NCBI GenBank assembly: GCA_902475785.1
Contig: CABSAN010000029.1
Coordinates: 1 to 27,708 of the forward strand
Length of the DNA stretch: 27,708 bases
Reading direction: 5' to 3'
Origin: an uncultured Collinsella sp.
GTDB taxonomy: Bacteria; Actinomycetota; Coriobacteriia; Coriobacteriales; Coriobacteriaceae
This document shows, piece after piece, positions 1 through 7,916 of this stretch (position 1 is the stretch's first letter; each line of letters starts with the position of its first letter). A program made the position numbers and the translations under genes. The notes beneath the pieces are model-generated. The model searched no databases. It was given only the letters and a program-made list of their open reading frames with translations, and was not told the DNA's origin.

Positions 1-9
1 TTTCCCTAC

Positions 10-777
10 ATGGAATTGTTTGAGCCAATTCTTCATTTCTTTGCACAACGATGGGTCCACAACATCATCTGGGCAGGTATCTTGGCCATCGGCACCGCCG
101 TTGCCGCCAAGGTCGCGTCCAAGACCCTGCACCACCTGCTTAGCCGCGACGATAACCCACTCCCTTCATCGAGCATCTTCATCAACATCGCGCGCGCCAT
201 CATCTGGATGATTGGCGGCAGCTTTATCCTCGACAACTGCTTTGGCATTAACGCAAACGCCCTCGTCGCCGCTCTTGGCGTCGGCGGCATCGCCATCTCG
301 CTCGGCTTTCAGGACACGCTGTCAAACCTTATCGGTGGCATGCAGGTGACTTTTATGGGCATCATCAAGCCCGGCGACAATATCGAGGTCGACGGCGTGT
401 CGGGCGTGGTCCAGGACATCACCTGGCGCCACACGACCATCGAGGACGCCTCCGGGCAGACCATCATCGTCCCCAACTCCAATATCTCCAAGAACACGCT
501 CGTGCATTTGATGCCCTTTGGGCGCGTGGCCGTCCCCGTCGCGGTCAAGGACACGTCCAAGTGGGCTTCACTCGACGCGCTGGCAGATGAGCTCACCGAC
601 GCTACCAAGGCCGCCGTGCTTCCCATCTCGGGCTTTGACAAGGAGCCCTACGTGCTCTTTAGCGAGATCGGCGACTTTGGCATCAAGGGCAAAATCATCT
701 TTATCGTCAGCGACGACAGCACCACCTTTACGGCAGCCGACGCCTGCATCCGCGCCATCGCCCCCATCATCGCCTAA
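10..777 (+). CDS. MscS-family mechanosensitive ion channel
   Basis: A small-conductance mechanosensitive channel protein of the inner membrane, 255 aa, close to the usual core MscS length. Hydrophobic segments lie at about residues 18-38, 55-75 and 84-115. The third is the pore helix and carries the family signature (ALGVGGIAISLGFQDTLSNL). A beta domain follows (PGDNIEVDGVSGVVQDI, about 121-137), with the conserved IIVPNS stretch near 152-157. The family releases solutes on hypo-osmotic shock. The start codon lies 10 bases into the window, so the ribosome site and promoter are not visible and a slightly upstream start cannot be excluded. A palindromic repeat begins at its stop codon and could serve as terminator. 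The family call is safe; the gating properties are unknown. Confidence 0.93.
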   Translation: MELFEPILHFFAQRWVHNIIWAGILAIGTAVAAKVASKTLHHLLSRDDNPLPSSSIFINIARAIIWMIGGSFILDNCFGINANALVAALGVGGIAISLGFQDTLSNLIGGMQVTFMGIIKPGDNIEVDGVSGVVQDITWRHTTIEDASGQTIIVPNSNISKNTLVHLMPFGRVAVPVAVKDTSKWASLDALADELTDATKAAVLPISGFDKEPYVLFSEIGDFGIKGKIIFIVSDDSTTFTAADACIRAIAPIIA

Positions 778-815
778 AACCACCACAAAGGGGACAGGCA
801 CCTTTGTGGTGGTTT
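777..815. repeat. REP-like palindromic repeat, copy 1
   Basis: A perfect 15-base inverted repeat (AAACCACCACAAAGG at 777-791, complement at 801-815) with loop GGACAGGCA. The same sequence recurs in opposite orientation at 3652-3696. It directly follows the MscS-type gene and may act as its terminator. Its recurrence suggests a dispersed intergenic repeat. Confidence 0.85.
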
Positions 816-871
816 CGCATCGTGGTACCATGGTTCATATCGTTGTTTAAACGACTAAGGGAGTTGACACC

Positions 872-2788
872 ATGGAAGAGGCCTATCGTCAAGCACGCAA
901 GCGCGGCGAGCAGGGACGCCGTCGCGCCATTAGTCAAAGCGAGCACCCGTACCTTACGGACCTCGACGGCCTCGTTGCCCAGCTCCCCTTGGGTCAGCGA
1001 GAGAGCGTCGGCCTGAGGGACATTCCGCTCGAAATGGTCGTCGGCACGGTTACCAAGGGCCGTCAGTCTGCCTTTTCGTGCAACTTTATGCCCCTGTTGC
1101 CGTTTAGCACCGAGTTCGCCCGCAAGTGGTCCAACCTCTACGACATCCAGGTGACCGAGGGCTATCGCGACCCCATCATCGTCACCGAGTTCATGCATCG
1201 GTTCTACGTCCAGGAGGGCAACAAGCGCGTCAGCGTCCTCAAATTCCTGGACGCCCCGACGGTTTCGGCCAAGGTCACCCGTCTCTACCCCGGCAAATGG
1301 GATTCCGTCGAAAGCCGCCTCTACGGCGAGTTCTGCGCGTTTTGGCGCGTCTGCCCCCTATACGAGATCGAGTTCTCGCGTGAGGGAAGCTACGAAACGC
1401 TCGCCAAGATGCTCGGTCAGAACCTTATCGAAAAATGGCCGCAGAAAAAAGTCGACTACCTGCGCCACACCTTCCTACTCTTTAAGCGTGCCTACCTTCG
1501 CGCGGGCGGCGACCACCTGGACATTACGCCCGCCGACGCAATGCTCGTATACCTCAATGTGTACAACTATGACCGACTGCTGGATACGCCGACGGACATC
1601 GTCGTAAACCGCCTGTGCAAGATCTGGCGCGAGCTGGTCATCGCCGGCAAAAATGACGAGGACAAGGTCGATCTTGTCGAGGCACCGAGCGTCGATGAGG
1701 AGGAGTCACCCTCCAAGTCCACCTCCGGCGTGCTCAACTTCTTTATGGGCAAGACCGTTTATTCGGCGGCCAACCCTCTGCGCATCGCCTTTATCCATGA
1801 ATTCCCCTGTGCATCGTCGAGCTGGGACAGCCTGCACGACCAAGGGCGTCAGTATCTCGACGAGCACTTTGGCGGCATCGTGCGCACCGAGGCGTTCGAG
1901 GACTGTCACGATCCGGACGTGTTCTACGCCGCCGTGGAGACCGCCGTCAAGCACGGGGCGAACGTCATCTTCTCGACTTCACACCGCCTGATGGAATATA
2001 CGCTCAGGGCCGCCGTCGAGTACCCCCAGGTGCGATTCCTCAACTGCTCTATCGGCCTTCCCCACCAAAGCGTCCGTTCGTACTTTGGCAAGATGTACGA
2101 GGCCAAGTTCCTCCTGGGCGCCCTTGCCGCCAGCATGGCGGACAACCATCGCATTGGCTACCACGCGTCGGTCTTCGCCTCGGGCGCACTCAGCGAGATC
2201 AACGCCTTTGCCATCGGCGCCTCGCTGCTCGACCCCCGCGCGCAGGTAATTCTCACCTGGGGCGATGTGCCCGCCGGCGGTCTTGCCGATGCCATGTGCC
2301 GCGAAGGCGTGAGTGTTATGACCGGCGCTGACATGTCAAAGTCGCTGGTGGACCCCACGGCCTACGGGCTCCACCGTCTGGTCGATGGCAAGGTCGTCGG
2401 CATCGCCATGCCGGTATGGAACTGGGGCCGATACTACGAGCTTATCGTGCGCAGCTTGCTGCACGGCACTTGGGACGAGACCAGCGACGACAGCCAGGTT
2501 CGCGCCGTCAACTACTGGTATGGCATGAGCTCGGGCGTCATCGATATTCGCTACGCTCCGGGTCTGCCCTATCAGACGCGCAAGCTCGTTCAGCTGCTCC
2601 GCAATGGCATCGTCGAGGGTTCCATCAATCCATTTGGCGGCGAACTCCACAGCCAGAACGGCGTGGTGCAGATCGAGGGCTTTCCCCCGCTGCCGAGCAC
2701 GCAAATCGTCGAGATGGACTGGCTGGCCGACAACGTGGTAGGCGCCATTCCGCAGCCCAACGATGAACCGAAAGTTCGCGCCCTATGA
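872..2788 (+). CDS. ParB-like / BMP (PnrA-like) fusion protein
   Basis: A 638-aa protein with two parts. The N-terminal part (about 45-140) holds a ParB/sulfiredoxin-type signature, YVQEGNKRVSVLKFL near 112-126, where the G-N-K-R-V-S stretch resembles the nucleotide-binding motif of ParB-type domains. The C-terminal part (about 300-610) starts NPLRIAFIHEF and resembles the basic-membrane-protein/PnrA family of nucleoside-binding receptors (for example YFGKMYEAKFLLGALAA, then IGYHASVFASGA). There is no signal peptide or lipobox, so unlike ordinary BMP proteins it should be cytoplasmic. A Shine-Dalgarno-like AGGGAG sits before the ATG. The last codon overlaps the start of the metallophosphoesterase gene by ATGA, so the two are translationally coupled. 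I infer a nucleotide- or nucleoside-sensing role; the function is unknown. Confidence 0.75.
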   Translation: MEEAYRQARKRGEQGRRRAISQSEHPYLTDLDGLVAQLPLGQRESVGLRDIPLEMVVGTVTKGRQSAFSCNFMPLLPFSTEFARKWSNLYDIQVTEGYRDPIIVTEFMHRFYVQEGNKRVSVLKFLDAPTVSAKVTRLYPGKWDSVESRLYGEFCAFWRVCPLYEIEFSREGSYETLAKMLGQNLIEKWPQKKVDYLRHTFLLFKRAYLRAGGDHLDITPADAMLVYLNVYNYDRLLDTPTDIVVNRLCKIWRELVIAGKNDEDKVDLVEAPSVDEEESPSKSTSGVLNFFMGKTVYSAANPLRIAFIHEFPCASSSWDSLHDQGRQYLDEHFGGIVRTEAFEDCHDPDVFYAAVETAVKHGANVIFSTSHRLMEYTLRAAVEYPQVRFLNCSIGLPHQSVRSYFGKMYEAKFLLGALAASMADNHRIGYHASVFASGALSEINAFAIGASLLDPRAQVILTWGDVPAGGLADAMCREGVSVMTGADMSKSLVDPTAYGLHRLVDGKVVGIAMPVWNWGRYYELIVRSLLHGTWDETSDDSQVRAVNYWYGMSSGVIDIRYAPGLPYQTRKLVQLLRNGIVEGSINPFGGELHSQNGVVQIEGFPPLPSTQIVEMDWLADNVVGAIPQPNDEPKVRAL

Positions 2789-3495
2789 AAATCCTTGCCG
2801 TAGCCGATACCGAAGAACGATGCCTATGGGAGTGCTTTCGCAAGGAGCGCTTTGAGGATGTCGACCTGATTTTGTCCGCTGGCGATCTGGACCCGGACTA
2901 TCTTGAGTTTTTGGTCACGGTCATCAACAAACCGCTCATCTACGTGCGCGGCAATCACGATGACCGCTACGCACGTCATGCACCGGGCGGCTGCATCTGT
3001 GTCGAAGACACCGTGTACGCGTATCGCGGAGTCCGCATTGCGGGGCTTGGCGGCTCCATGCGCTACCGAGATGGCGCCAACATGTACACCGAGCGCGAGA
3101 TGACCAAGCGCGTGCGCAAGCTGTCACGCAAAGTGAGGATGGTCGGCGGCTGCGATATCCTGCTGACCCATGCGCCCGCCGCCGGCATGGGCGACCTGGA
3201 TGATCTGGCACATCGAGGATTCGAATGCTTTAACACAGCGCTCGAGTCCTGGGGGGTCGACTACATGGTGCATGGGCATGTGCATCAGAGCTACGGTCCC
3301 GATTTTCAGCGCGAGCGGCAACACGCGTGCGGGACGACGATTATCAACGCCTGCGGCTATACGCAGTTTGAGCAAGACGAAGCGCGCTACCCCATCCGTG
3401 GCTGGCAGGCAGCCTGGCTCAATTCGCAAACCATGCGCCGCGAGCTCAAGCGCCACGAGGCCATCGAGTCCTCTACCGCCAGAACCCCCTGGTAA
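2785..3495 (+). CDS. Calcineurin-like metallophosphoesterase
   Basis: A 236-aa protein of the metallo-dependent phosphatase superfamily. Visible metal-binding motifs are GDLD (about 32-35), GNHDD (about 56-60), THAP (about 129-132) and the C-terminal GHVH block (about 160). Motif I normally reads D-x-H but here reads VADTEE, so the usual histidine is replaced by glutamate; D8 is kept. The start overlaps the upstream stop codon (ATGA), which argues for co-expression with the ParB-like/BMP fusion. The substrate cannot be read from the sequence. The gene is followed by a long imperfect palindrome and the second REP-like copy, and it converges with rplA. Confidence 0.88.
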   Translation: MKILAVADTEERCLWECFRKERFEDVDLILSAGDLDPDYLEFLVTVINKPLIYVRGNHDDRYARHAPGGCICVEDTVYAYRGVRIAGLGGSMRYRDGANMYTEREMTKRVRKLSRKVRMVGGCDILLTHAPAAGMGDLDDLAHRGFECFNTALESWGVDYMVHGHVHQSYGPDFQRERQHACGTTIINACGYTQFEQDEARYPIRGWQAAWLNSQTMRRELKRHEAIESSTARTPW

Positions 3496-3510
3496 CCACC
3501 TTTAAGGCTT

Positions 3511-3630
3511 GACGCTGCGCCGGCCCCAAGCACCCCATCTCGCCCCTCAAGCCGTCGCTCGCGTACCAAAGTACGCGTCGCTCCTCTTTCGGGGCGACCT
3601 GGGGCACTTGGAACCGGCACGCTGCGATGC
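3511..3630. repeat. Long imperfect intergenic palindrome
   Basis: About 120 bases fold back around the centre GCGTACCAAAGTACGC (3561-3576). The outer arms match imperfectly: GCGCCGGCCCCAAGCACCCC at 3517-3536 faces GGGGCACTTGGAACCGGCAC at 3601-3620. No gene is seen here. Together with the following REP-like copy and the terminator, it fills the gap between the convergent metallophosphoesterase and rplA genes. Confidence 0.65.
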
Positions 3631-3651
3631 CATAACATTGACGCCAAAGTG

Positions 3652-3696
3652 CCAAAACCACCACAAAGGTGCCTGTCCCCTTTGTGGTGGTTTTGG
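3652..3696. repeat. REP-like palindromic repeat, copy 2 (inverted)
   Basis: Arms of 18 bases (3652-3669 and 3679-3696) surround the loop TGCCTGTCC. The core is the exact reverse complement of the copy at 777-815, loop included. The two copies bracket the ParB-like/BMP and metallophosphoesterase gene pair. Confidence 0.85.
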
Positions 3697-3707
3697 CCCG
3701 AGATAGC

Positions 3708-3746
3708 AAGAAACCCGGTCCTGCACGAGGCAGAACCGGGTTTCTT
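3708..3746. terminator. Bidirectional terminator after rplA
   Basis: A 12-base perfect stem (AAGAAACCCGGT / ACCGGGTTTCTT) encloses a 15-base loop, with T-rich flanks on both strands. It lies just beyond the rplA stop codon and would also stop transcripts from the + strand genes. Confidence 0.8.
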
Positions 3747-3782
3747 TAGCAATGCTTGCTTTGCTCAGGCAGTAACAGTTAG

Positions 3783-4490
3783 TTACTCAGCCAGGAAGTC
3801 ACGCTGGACAGCGGGATCGACCTTGACGCCAGGGCCCATGGTGGAAGACACGGAGATGGACTTGACGTACTTGCCCTTAGCAGAAGAGGGCTTGACGCGC
3901 AGGATCTCGGTGTACAGGGCAGCGTAGTTCTCGACGAGCTGCTGCTCAGAGAAGGACTTCTTGCCCAGGGGCACGTGGCAGATGCCATAGCGATCGGCGC
4001 GATACTCAACGCGGCCGGCCTTGAGCTCGGAGACCATCTTGGCGACGTCCATGGTCACGGTGCCGAGCTTGGGGTTCGGCATGAGGCCACGGGGACCAAG
4101 GATCTTACCGATGCGGCCAACCTTGGCCATCATGTTCGGCGTAGCGATAGCGGCGTCGAAGTTGATCTCGCCCTTCTGGATCTGGGCGACGAGCTCGTCG
4201 GAACCGATGATGTCGGCGCCGGCAGCCTCGGCCTCGCGGGCCTTCTCGCCCTCGGCGAAGACGGCAACACGAACGGTCTTGCCGGTGCCGTGGGGCAGGG
4301 AGATGGAACCACGGATGTTCTGGTCAGCCTTACGAGTATCGATGCCCAGACGGAAGTGGGCCTCGACGGTCTCGTCGAACTTGGCGGTGTCGAGCTCCTT
4401 GATGAGCTTGGCAGCCTGAAGGGGGGTGTAGAGCGTGGCGCGGTCGATCTTCTCGGCAGCGGCGTTATAGCTCTTACCATGCTTAGCCAT
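3783..4490 (-). CDS. rplA: 50S ribosomal protein L1
   Basis: Ribosomal protein L1 (L1 stalk of the large subunit), 235 aa from the chosen start. The family signature GRIGKILGPRGLMPNPKLG is present in the middle of the protein. Two in-frame ATGs lie six bases apart (MHMAKHGK). AGGAGG is only two bases from the first ATG and eight from the second, so the second, giving MAKHGKSYN, is the better start. L1 is known in other bacteria to bind its own operon mRNA. Hairpins that could be involved lie just upstream, between rplK and rplA. It is the last gene of the cluster: rplJ and rplL do not follow, and a terminator is seen instead. Confidence 0.97.
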   Translation of the reverse strand: MAKHGKSYNAAAEKIDRATLYTPLQAAKLIKELDTAKFDETVEAHFRLGIDTRKADQNIRGSISLPHGTGKTVRVAVFAEGEKAREAEAAGADIIGSDELVAQIQKGEINFDAAIATPNMMAKVGRIGKILGPRGLMPNPKLGTVTMDVAKMVSELKAGRVEYRADRYGICHVPLGKKSFSEQQLVENYAALYTEILRVKPSSAKGKYVKSISVSSTMGPGVKVDPAVQRDFLAE

Positions 4491-4504
4491 GTGCATTACC
4501 TCCT

Positions 4505-4532
4505 GTGGTTAAACGGGCGTGAGCCCTCCCAC
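4505..4532 (-). promoter_or_regulatory. Structured leader before rplA (possible L1 site)
   Basis: On the - strand the sequence forms an outer stem GTGG/CCAC and an inner stem GGGC/GCCC. They are separated by an asymmetric internal loop (GA / GTTTAA), immediately before the AGGAGG of rplA. Helix, asymmetric loop, helix is the general layout of L1 binding sites. Assignment to L1 autoregulation is inference. Confidence 0.35.
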
Positions 4533-4563
4533 ATCGTATCGTGTGCCCTATTGCACACATATA

Positions 4564-4589
4564 ACGGGCGCCCCGGTCGGGGCACCCGT
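4564..4589 (-). terminator. Hairpin between rplK and rplA (attenuator-like)
   Basis: An 11-base GC-rich stem (ACGGGTGCCCC / GGGGCGCCCGT on the - strand, one G-T pair) with a four-base loop follows the rplK stop codon. Only TATAT follows rather than a T-run, so partial termination or mRNA processing is more likely than a full stop. Confidence 0.5.
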
Positions 4590-4607
4590 CATTACCTAAA
4601 GAAATCG

Positions 4608-5036
4608 CTACTCAGCGATGGTGACGCCCATGGAGCGGGCGGTACCGGCGATGATCTTCTTGGCGGCGTCAATGTCGTTGGCATTGAGGTCCGGCATCTT
4701 GATCTCGGCGATCTTGGTGAGCTGCTCCTGGGAGAGCTGACCAACCTTGTCGGCCTGCGGCTTAGCGGAACCAGACTTGAGGTTCAGCTCCTTCTTGATG
4801 AGGTGAGCCGCCGGCGGGGTCTTGGTGATGAAGGAGAAGGACTTGTCCTCGTAGACAGAAATCTCAACGGGGATGATGTCGCCCTTCTTGTCCTGCGTCT
4901 CGGCGTTAAAGGCCTGGCAGAACTGCATGATGTTCACGCCAGCAGCGCCCAGGGCGGGGCCGACGGGAGGAGCGGGGTTAGCTGCACCAGCAGGAATCTG
5001 GAGCTTAATGACGTTGGCAACCTTCTTCTCAGCCAT
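4608..5036 (-). CDS. rplK: 50S ribosomal protein L11
   Basis: Ribosomal protein L11 of the GTPase-associated centre, 142 aa from the chosen start. Typical sequence includes IKLQIPAGAANPAPPVGPAL near the N terminus and the C-terminal rRNA-binding block around DIDAAKKIIAGTARSMGV. Two ATGs are in frame (MTMAEKK). AAAGGA directly abuts the first and is six bases from the second, so the second is preferred. The gene lies 120 bases downstream of nusG and ahead of rplA, the common nusG-rplK-rplA order. Confidence 0.97.
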   Translation of the reverse strand: MAEKKVANVIKLQIPAGAANPAPPVGPALGAAGVNIMQFCQAFNAETQDKKGDIIPVEISVYEDKSFSFITKTPPAAHLIKKELNLKSGSAKPQADKVGQLSQEQLTKIAEIKMPDLNANDIDAAKKIIAGTARSMGVTIAE

Positions 5037-5156
5037 GGTCATTCCTTTCGAATCACGAGTGTGAAGTACTTGCTATATCGTAAGCACGCACGTGTTAGAA
5101 GCACTCCTGAGATGAGCAGTCACAGAAGAAGCACGCTCGCGCGAACGGACGAAAAC

Positions 5157-5693
5157 TTAAGCGATGACAGCGACCTGGTTAAAGTCGAGCTCGACCGGCG
5201 TCTCGCGGCCAAAGATCATCAGCGTGACCTTGAGCTTGCCAGCCTCGGTGTTAACCTCTGAGACCTTGCCATCAAAGTCGGTAAGCGGGCCATCGGTGAC
5301 GCGGACGGACGTGCCGACCTCAATATCAACCGAAGTGCGCTTGGGCGAATCGCCCTTACCGGGACGACGAGTCATCTTGTTGTACTCGTCGCGGGAAAGC
5401 GGAGCGGGCTTGCCGTTGCCGCCCAGGAAACCGGTGACGCCAGGCGTGTTACGAACGCACGTCCAAGCATCGTCATCCATTTCCATGCGGACCAGGACAT
5501 AACCCGGGAAAATCTTGGAATCCTTGGTCTCACGCTTGCCACCCTCTTTAATCTCGGTGACACGCTCCATAGGAATCTCGATATCAAAGATACGGTCCTG
5601 CATGCCCATAGTCTCGATGCGATGCTCGAGATCGGACTTAACGCGGTTCTCGTATCCAGAGTAAGTGTGAACGACGTACCAACGCTTAGACAT
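5157..5693 (-). CDS. nusG: Transcription termination/antitermination factor NusG
   Basis: NusG, 178 aa. The N-terminal NGN domain starts KRWYVVHTYSGYENRVKSDL, contains IFPGYVLVRMEM and NTPGVTGFLGG, and binds RNA polymerase. The C-terminal KOW domain contains VRVTDGPLTDFDGKV (about 130-144), which in other bacteria contacts Rho or ribosomal protein S10. It starts three bases after the secE stop, with a GAGGGG ribosome site inside the end of secE, so the two are translationally linked. Length and order are typical. Confidence 0.97.
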   Translation of the reverse strand: MSKRWYVVHTYSGYENRVKSDLEHRIETMGMQDRIFDIEIPMERVTEIKEGGKRETKDSKIFPGYVLVRMEMDDDAWTCVRNTPGVTGFLGGNGKPAPLSRDEYNKMTRRPGKGDSPKRTSVDIEVGTSVRVTDGPLTDFDGKVSEVNTEAGKLKVTLMIFGRETPVELDFNQVAVIA

Positions 5694-5696
5694 GGT

Positions 5697-6035
5697 TTAG
5701 CCCCTCAATCCAGAGAACAGAGCAAGAGCCTCGCCAAAGCCAGCATCGAGCAGAGCGATGACGACGCCGACGACGATCAGAGAAGCGCAAACGACGACCG
5801 AGTAGTTCACGAGCTCCTTCTTATCGGGCCACGTGACACGCTTCATCTCGGACTTGACCGAAGCGAAATACTTCTTGGTGCGGGCGAAGAAACCAGGCTT
5901 CTCGTTCTTCTTGGACTTCGCAGCCTTCTCGTTCTTCTTGGCAACGGCCTTCTTGGCCTCAACCTTGGAGTTGGCGGCAGCGTTGTTGGCAGGCGCCTGC
6001 TGCTGAGCCTTCTTCTTGTTCTTCTTGTTGGCCAT
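5697..6035 (-). CDS. secE: Preprotein translocase subunit SecE
   Basis: SecE, 112 aa, an inner-membrane subunit of the SecYEG channel. The C-terminal half has the family pattern: an amphipathic helix with SEMKRVTWPDKKELVNYS (about 61-78) and one transmembrane segment (about 79-97). The first 50 residues are a Lys/Ala/Asn-rich extension, as in many high-GC Gram-positives. GGAGG lies eight bases before the ATG. It sits between tRNA-Trp and nusG. Confidence 0.95.
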   Translation of the reverse strand: MANKKNKKKAQQQAPANNAAANSKVEAKKAVAKKNEKAAKSKKNEKPGFFARTKKYFASVKSEMKRVTWPDKKELVNYSVVVCASLIVVGVVIALLDAGFGEALALFSGLRG

Positions 6036-6111
6036 TTGGGTTACCTCCGCGCAATGCGCTTATACATGAGTAAACCGTAAGCCCCCAATTGGGAGCTTAC
6101 GGAATAATGAC

Positions 6112-6187
6112 TGGCACGCCAGGAAGGACTCGAACCCTCAACACTCGGTTTTGGAGACCGATGCTCTACCAATTGAACTACTGGCGT
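6112..6187 (-). tRNA. tRNA-Trp (anticodon CCA)
   Basis: A 76-base cloverleaf. Acceptor arms ACGCCAG and CTGGCGT pair perfectly, the anticodon loop reads CTCCAAA in a TCGGT/ACCGA stem, and the T-loop reads TTCGAGT. The 3' CCA is encoded. It lies between rpmG and secE, a common place for tRNA-Trp. Confidence 0.97.
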
Positions 6188-6200
6188 ATGTGACTAGAGA

Positions 6201-6350
6201 CTAGCGAGTCTCTTTGTGCAGCGTGTGGTGACGGCACCAGGGGCAATACTTCTTGATCTCCATACGATCAGGCATGGTCGACTTGTTCTTGGTGGTCGTA
6301 TAGTTGCGGCGCTTGCACTCAGTGCACGCAAGAGTAACTAGAGTACGCAT
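6201..6350 (-). CDS. rpmG: 50S ribosomal protein L33
   Basis: A 49-aa ribosomal protein of the zinc-binding L33 type. It starts MRTLVTLACTECKRRNYTTT and keeps both cysteine pairs: C9/C12 (ACTEC) and C36/C39 (YCPWC). CAGGA lies five bases before the ATG. It is the first gene after the promoter at 6396-6435 and precedes tRNA-Trp, secE and nusG. Because the cysteine ligands are intact it should be the zinc-dependent form. Confidence 0.95.
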   Translation of the reverse strand: MRTLVTLACTECKRRNYTTTKNKSTMPDRMEIKKYCPWCRHHTLHKETR

Positions 6351-6395
6351 GTATCCTGAACCTTTCATTTCCGCCCCGTACGGGCACGAGTTGAT

Positions 6396-6435
6396 ACTTT
6401 ATCAGCTCTACGTAAGTGCTGTCAACGAAAACCTC
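6396..6435 (-). promoter_or_regulatory. Promoter of the rpmG-trnW-secE-nusG unit
   Basis: The - strand has a perfect -35 TTGACA (6420-6425), an 18-base spacer and a -10 TAAAGT (6396-6401). The 18 bases GAGGTTTTCGTTGACAGC (6418-6435) are identical to those of the tRNA/tuf promoter at 8250-8267. Confidence 0.7.
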
Positions 6436-6563
6436 GAATCAATTGGTTCTCGGTGAACCCATTCATATTTGGAACACATCAATGGAGCCAACGAGATCTA
6501 ATCGACGGTGCACCCAGGACCATTATCGATCCTCTCGACACCAGCAACGGCTCAATATCCATT

Positions 6564-6602
6564 GCAGAAAAGAACCCGGCACCCATATAAGTGCCGGGTT
6601 CT
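6564..6602 (-). terminator. Terminator of tuf
   Basis: A 12-base perfect stem (AGAACCCGGCAC / GTGCCGGGTTCT) with an eight-base loop, followed on the - strand by TTTTCTGC. It separates the tuf transcript from the rpmG unit. Confidence 0.85.
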
Positions 6603-6629
6603 CTAAGTCAGCTATATCAAAGAGCTAAT

Positions 6630-7820
6630 TTACTCAATGATCGTGGAGACGATGCCCGAACCGACGGTGTGGCCACCCTCGCGGATAGCGAAGCGCAGGC
6701 CCTCCTCCATGGCGATCGGGTGGATGAGGTCGCCCTCGATGGTGATGTGGTCACCAGGCATAGCCATCTCGGTGCCCTCGGGGAGCTTGACCGTACCGGT
6801 AACGTCGGTGGTACGGAAGTAGAACTGAGGACGATAACCATCGAAGAACGGGGTGTGACGGCCGCCCTCCTCCTTGGTCAGAACGTAAATCTCGCCGGTG
6901 AACTTGGTGTGCGGGGTAACCGAACCGGGCTTGCAGAGAACCTGGCCGCGCTCGATGTCCTCGCGCTTGATGCCGCGGAGCAGCAGACCGACGTTGTCGC
7001 CAGCCTCGCAGAAGTCCATGGACTTACGGAACATCTCGATACCGGTAACGACGGTGTTCTGGGTATCCTTGATGCCGACGATCTCGACGGGCTCGTTGAG
7101 CTTGAGCTCACCGCGCTCGACACGGCCGGTAGCAACGGTACCACGGCCGGAGATGGTCATAACGTCCTCAACGGCCATCAGGAACGGGAGGTCGTTGTTA
7201 CGAGCAGGCGTCGGGATGTACTCGTCGACAGCCTTCATGAGCTCGCGAATGGCGTCCATCCACTTGGCGTCGCCCTCGAGAGCGCCCAGAGCGGAACCAC
7301 GGATGACGGGGATGTCGTCGCCGGGGAAATCGTACTCGGAGAGGAGCTCACGGGTCTCCATCTCGACGAGGTCGATGAGCTCGTCATCGTCGACCATGTC
7401 GCACTTGTTCAGGAAGACGACGATGTAGGGAACGCCGACCTGACGGGCGAGCAGGATGTGCTCGCGGGTCTGAGCCATGGGGCCGTCGGTAGCGGCGATG
7501 ACCAGGATAGCGCCGTCCATCTGAGCAGCACCGGAAATCATGTTCTTGACGTAGTCAGCGTGGCCCGGGCAGTCAACGTGAGCGTAGTGACGGGCAGCGG
7601 TCTCGTACTCGACGTGGGAGACGGAAATCGTAATGCCGCGCTCGCGCTCCTCGGGAGCCTTGTCGATGTTCTCGAACGCAGTGAAGTCAGCCTTGCAGCC
7701 CTCGGTCTCGGAGAGAACCTTGGTGATGGCAGCGGTCAGCGTGGTCTTGCCGTGGTCGACGTGACCAATGGTGCCGATGTTAACATGCGGCTTAGTGCGC
7801 TCAAACTTCTCTTTGGCCAT
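6630..7820 (-). CDS. tuf: Elongation factor Tu
   Basis: EF-Tu, 396 aa, the GTPase that carries aminoacyl-tRNA to the ribosome. The G motifs are intact: GHVDHGKT (19-26), DCPGH (about 81-85) and NKCD (about 136-139), followed by the beta-barrel domains 2 and 3. AAGAGGAGGG precedes the ATG at a normal distance. It follows three tRNA genes on the same strand and probably shares their promoter. It ends in its own terminator. Codon use is strongly biased, as expected of a highly expressed gene. Confidence 0.98.
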   Translation of the reverse strand: MAKEKFERTKPHVNIGTIGHVDHGKTTLTAAITKVLSETEGCKADFTAFENIDKAPEERERGITISVSHVEYETAARHYAHVDCPGHADYVKNMISGAAQMDGAILVIAATDGPMAQTREHILLARQVGVPYIVVFLNKCDMVDDDELIDLVEMETRELLSEYDFPGDDIPVIRGSALGALEGDAKWMDAIRELMKAVDEYIPTPARNNDLPFLMAVEDVMTISGRGTVATGRVERGELKLNEPVEIVGIKDTQNTVVTGIEMFRKSMDFCEAGDNVGLLLRGIKREDIERGQVLCKPGSVTPHTKFTGEIYVLTKEEGGRHTPFFDGYRPQFYFRTTDVTGTVKLPEGTEMAMPGDHITIEGDLIHPIAMEEGLRFAIREGGHTVGSGIVSTIIE

Positions 7821-7916
7821 AAAGCCCTCCTCTTAACAGGTCGTCCCCGGACGGGACTTTGCCTTTATACCATAGTGGCCTCTCAACATACTATTGAGAA
7901 GCCACCGTGTTACCTA

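Noticed and set aside
3975..5261. 428-aa frame on the + strand across rplA and rplK
   Set aside because: It is antisense to two certain ribosomal protein genes; the strong codon bias of those genes keeps the opposite frame open.
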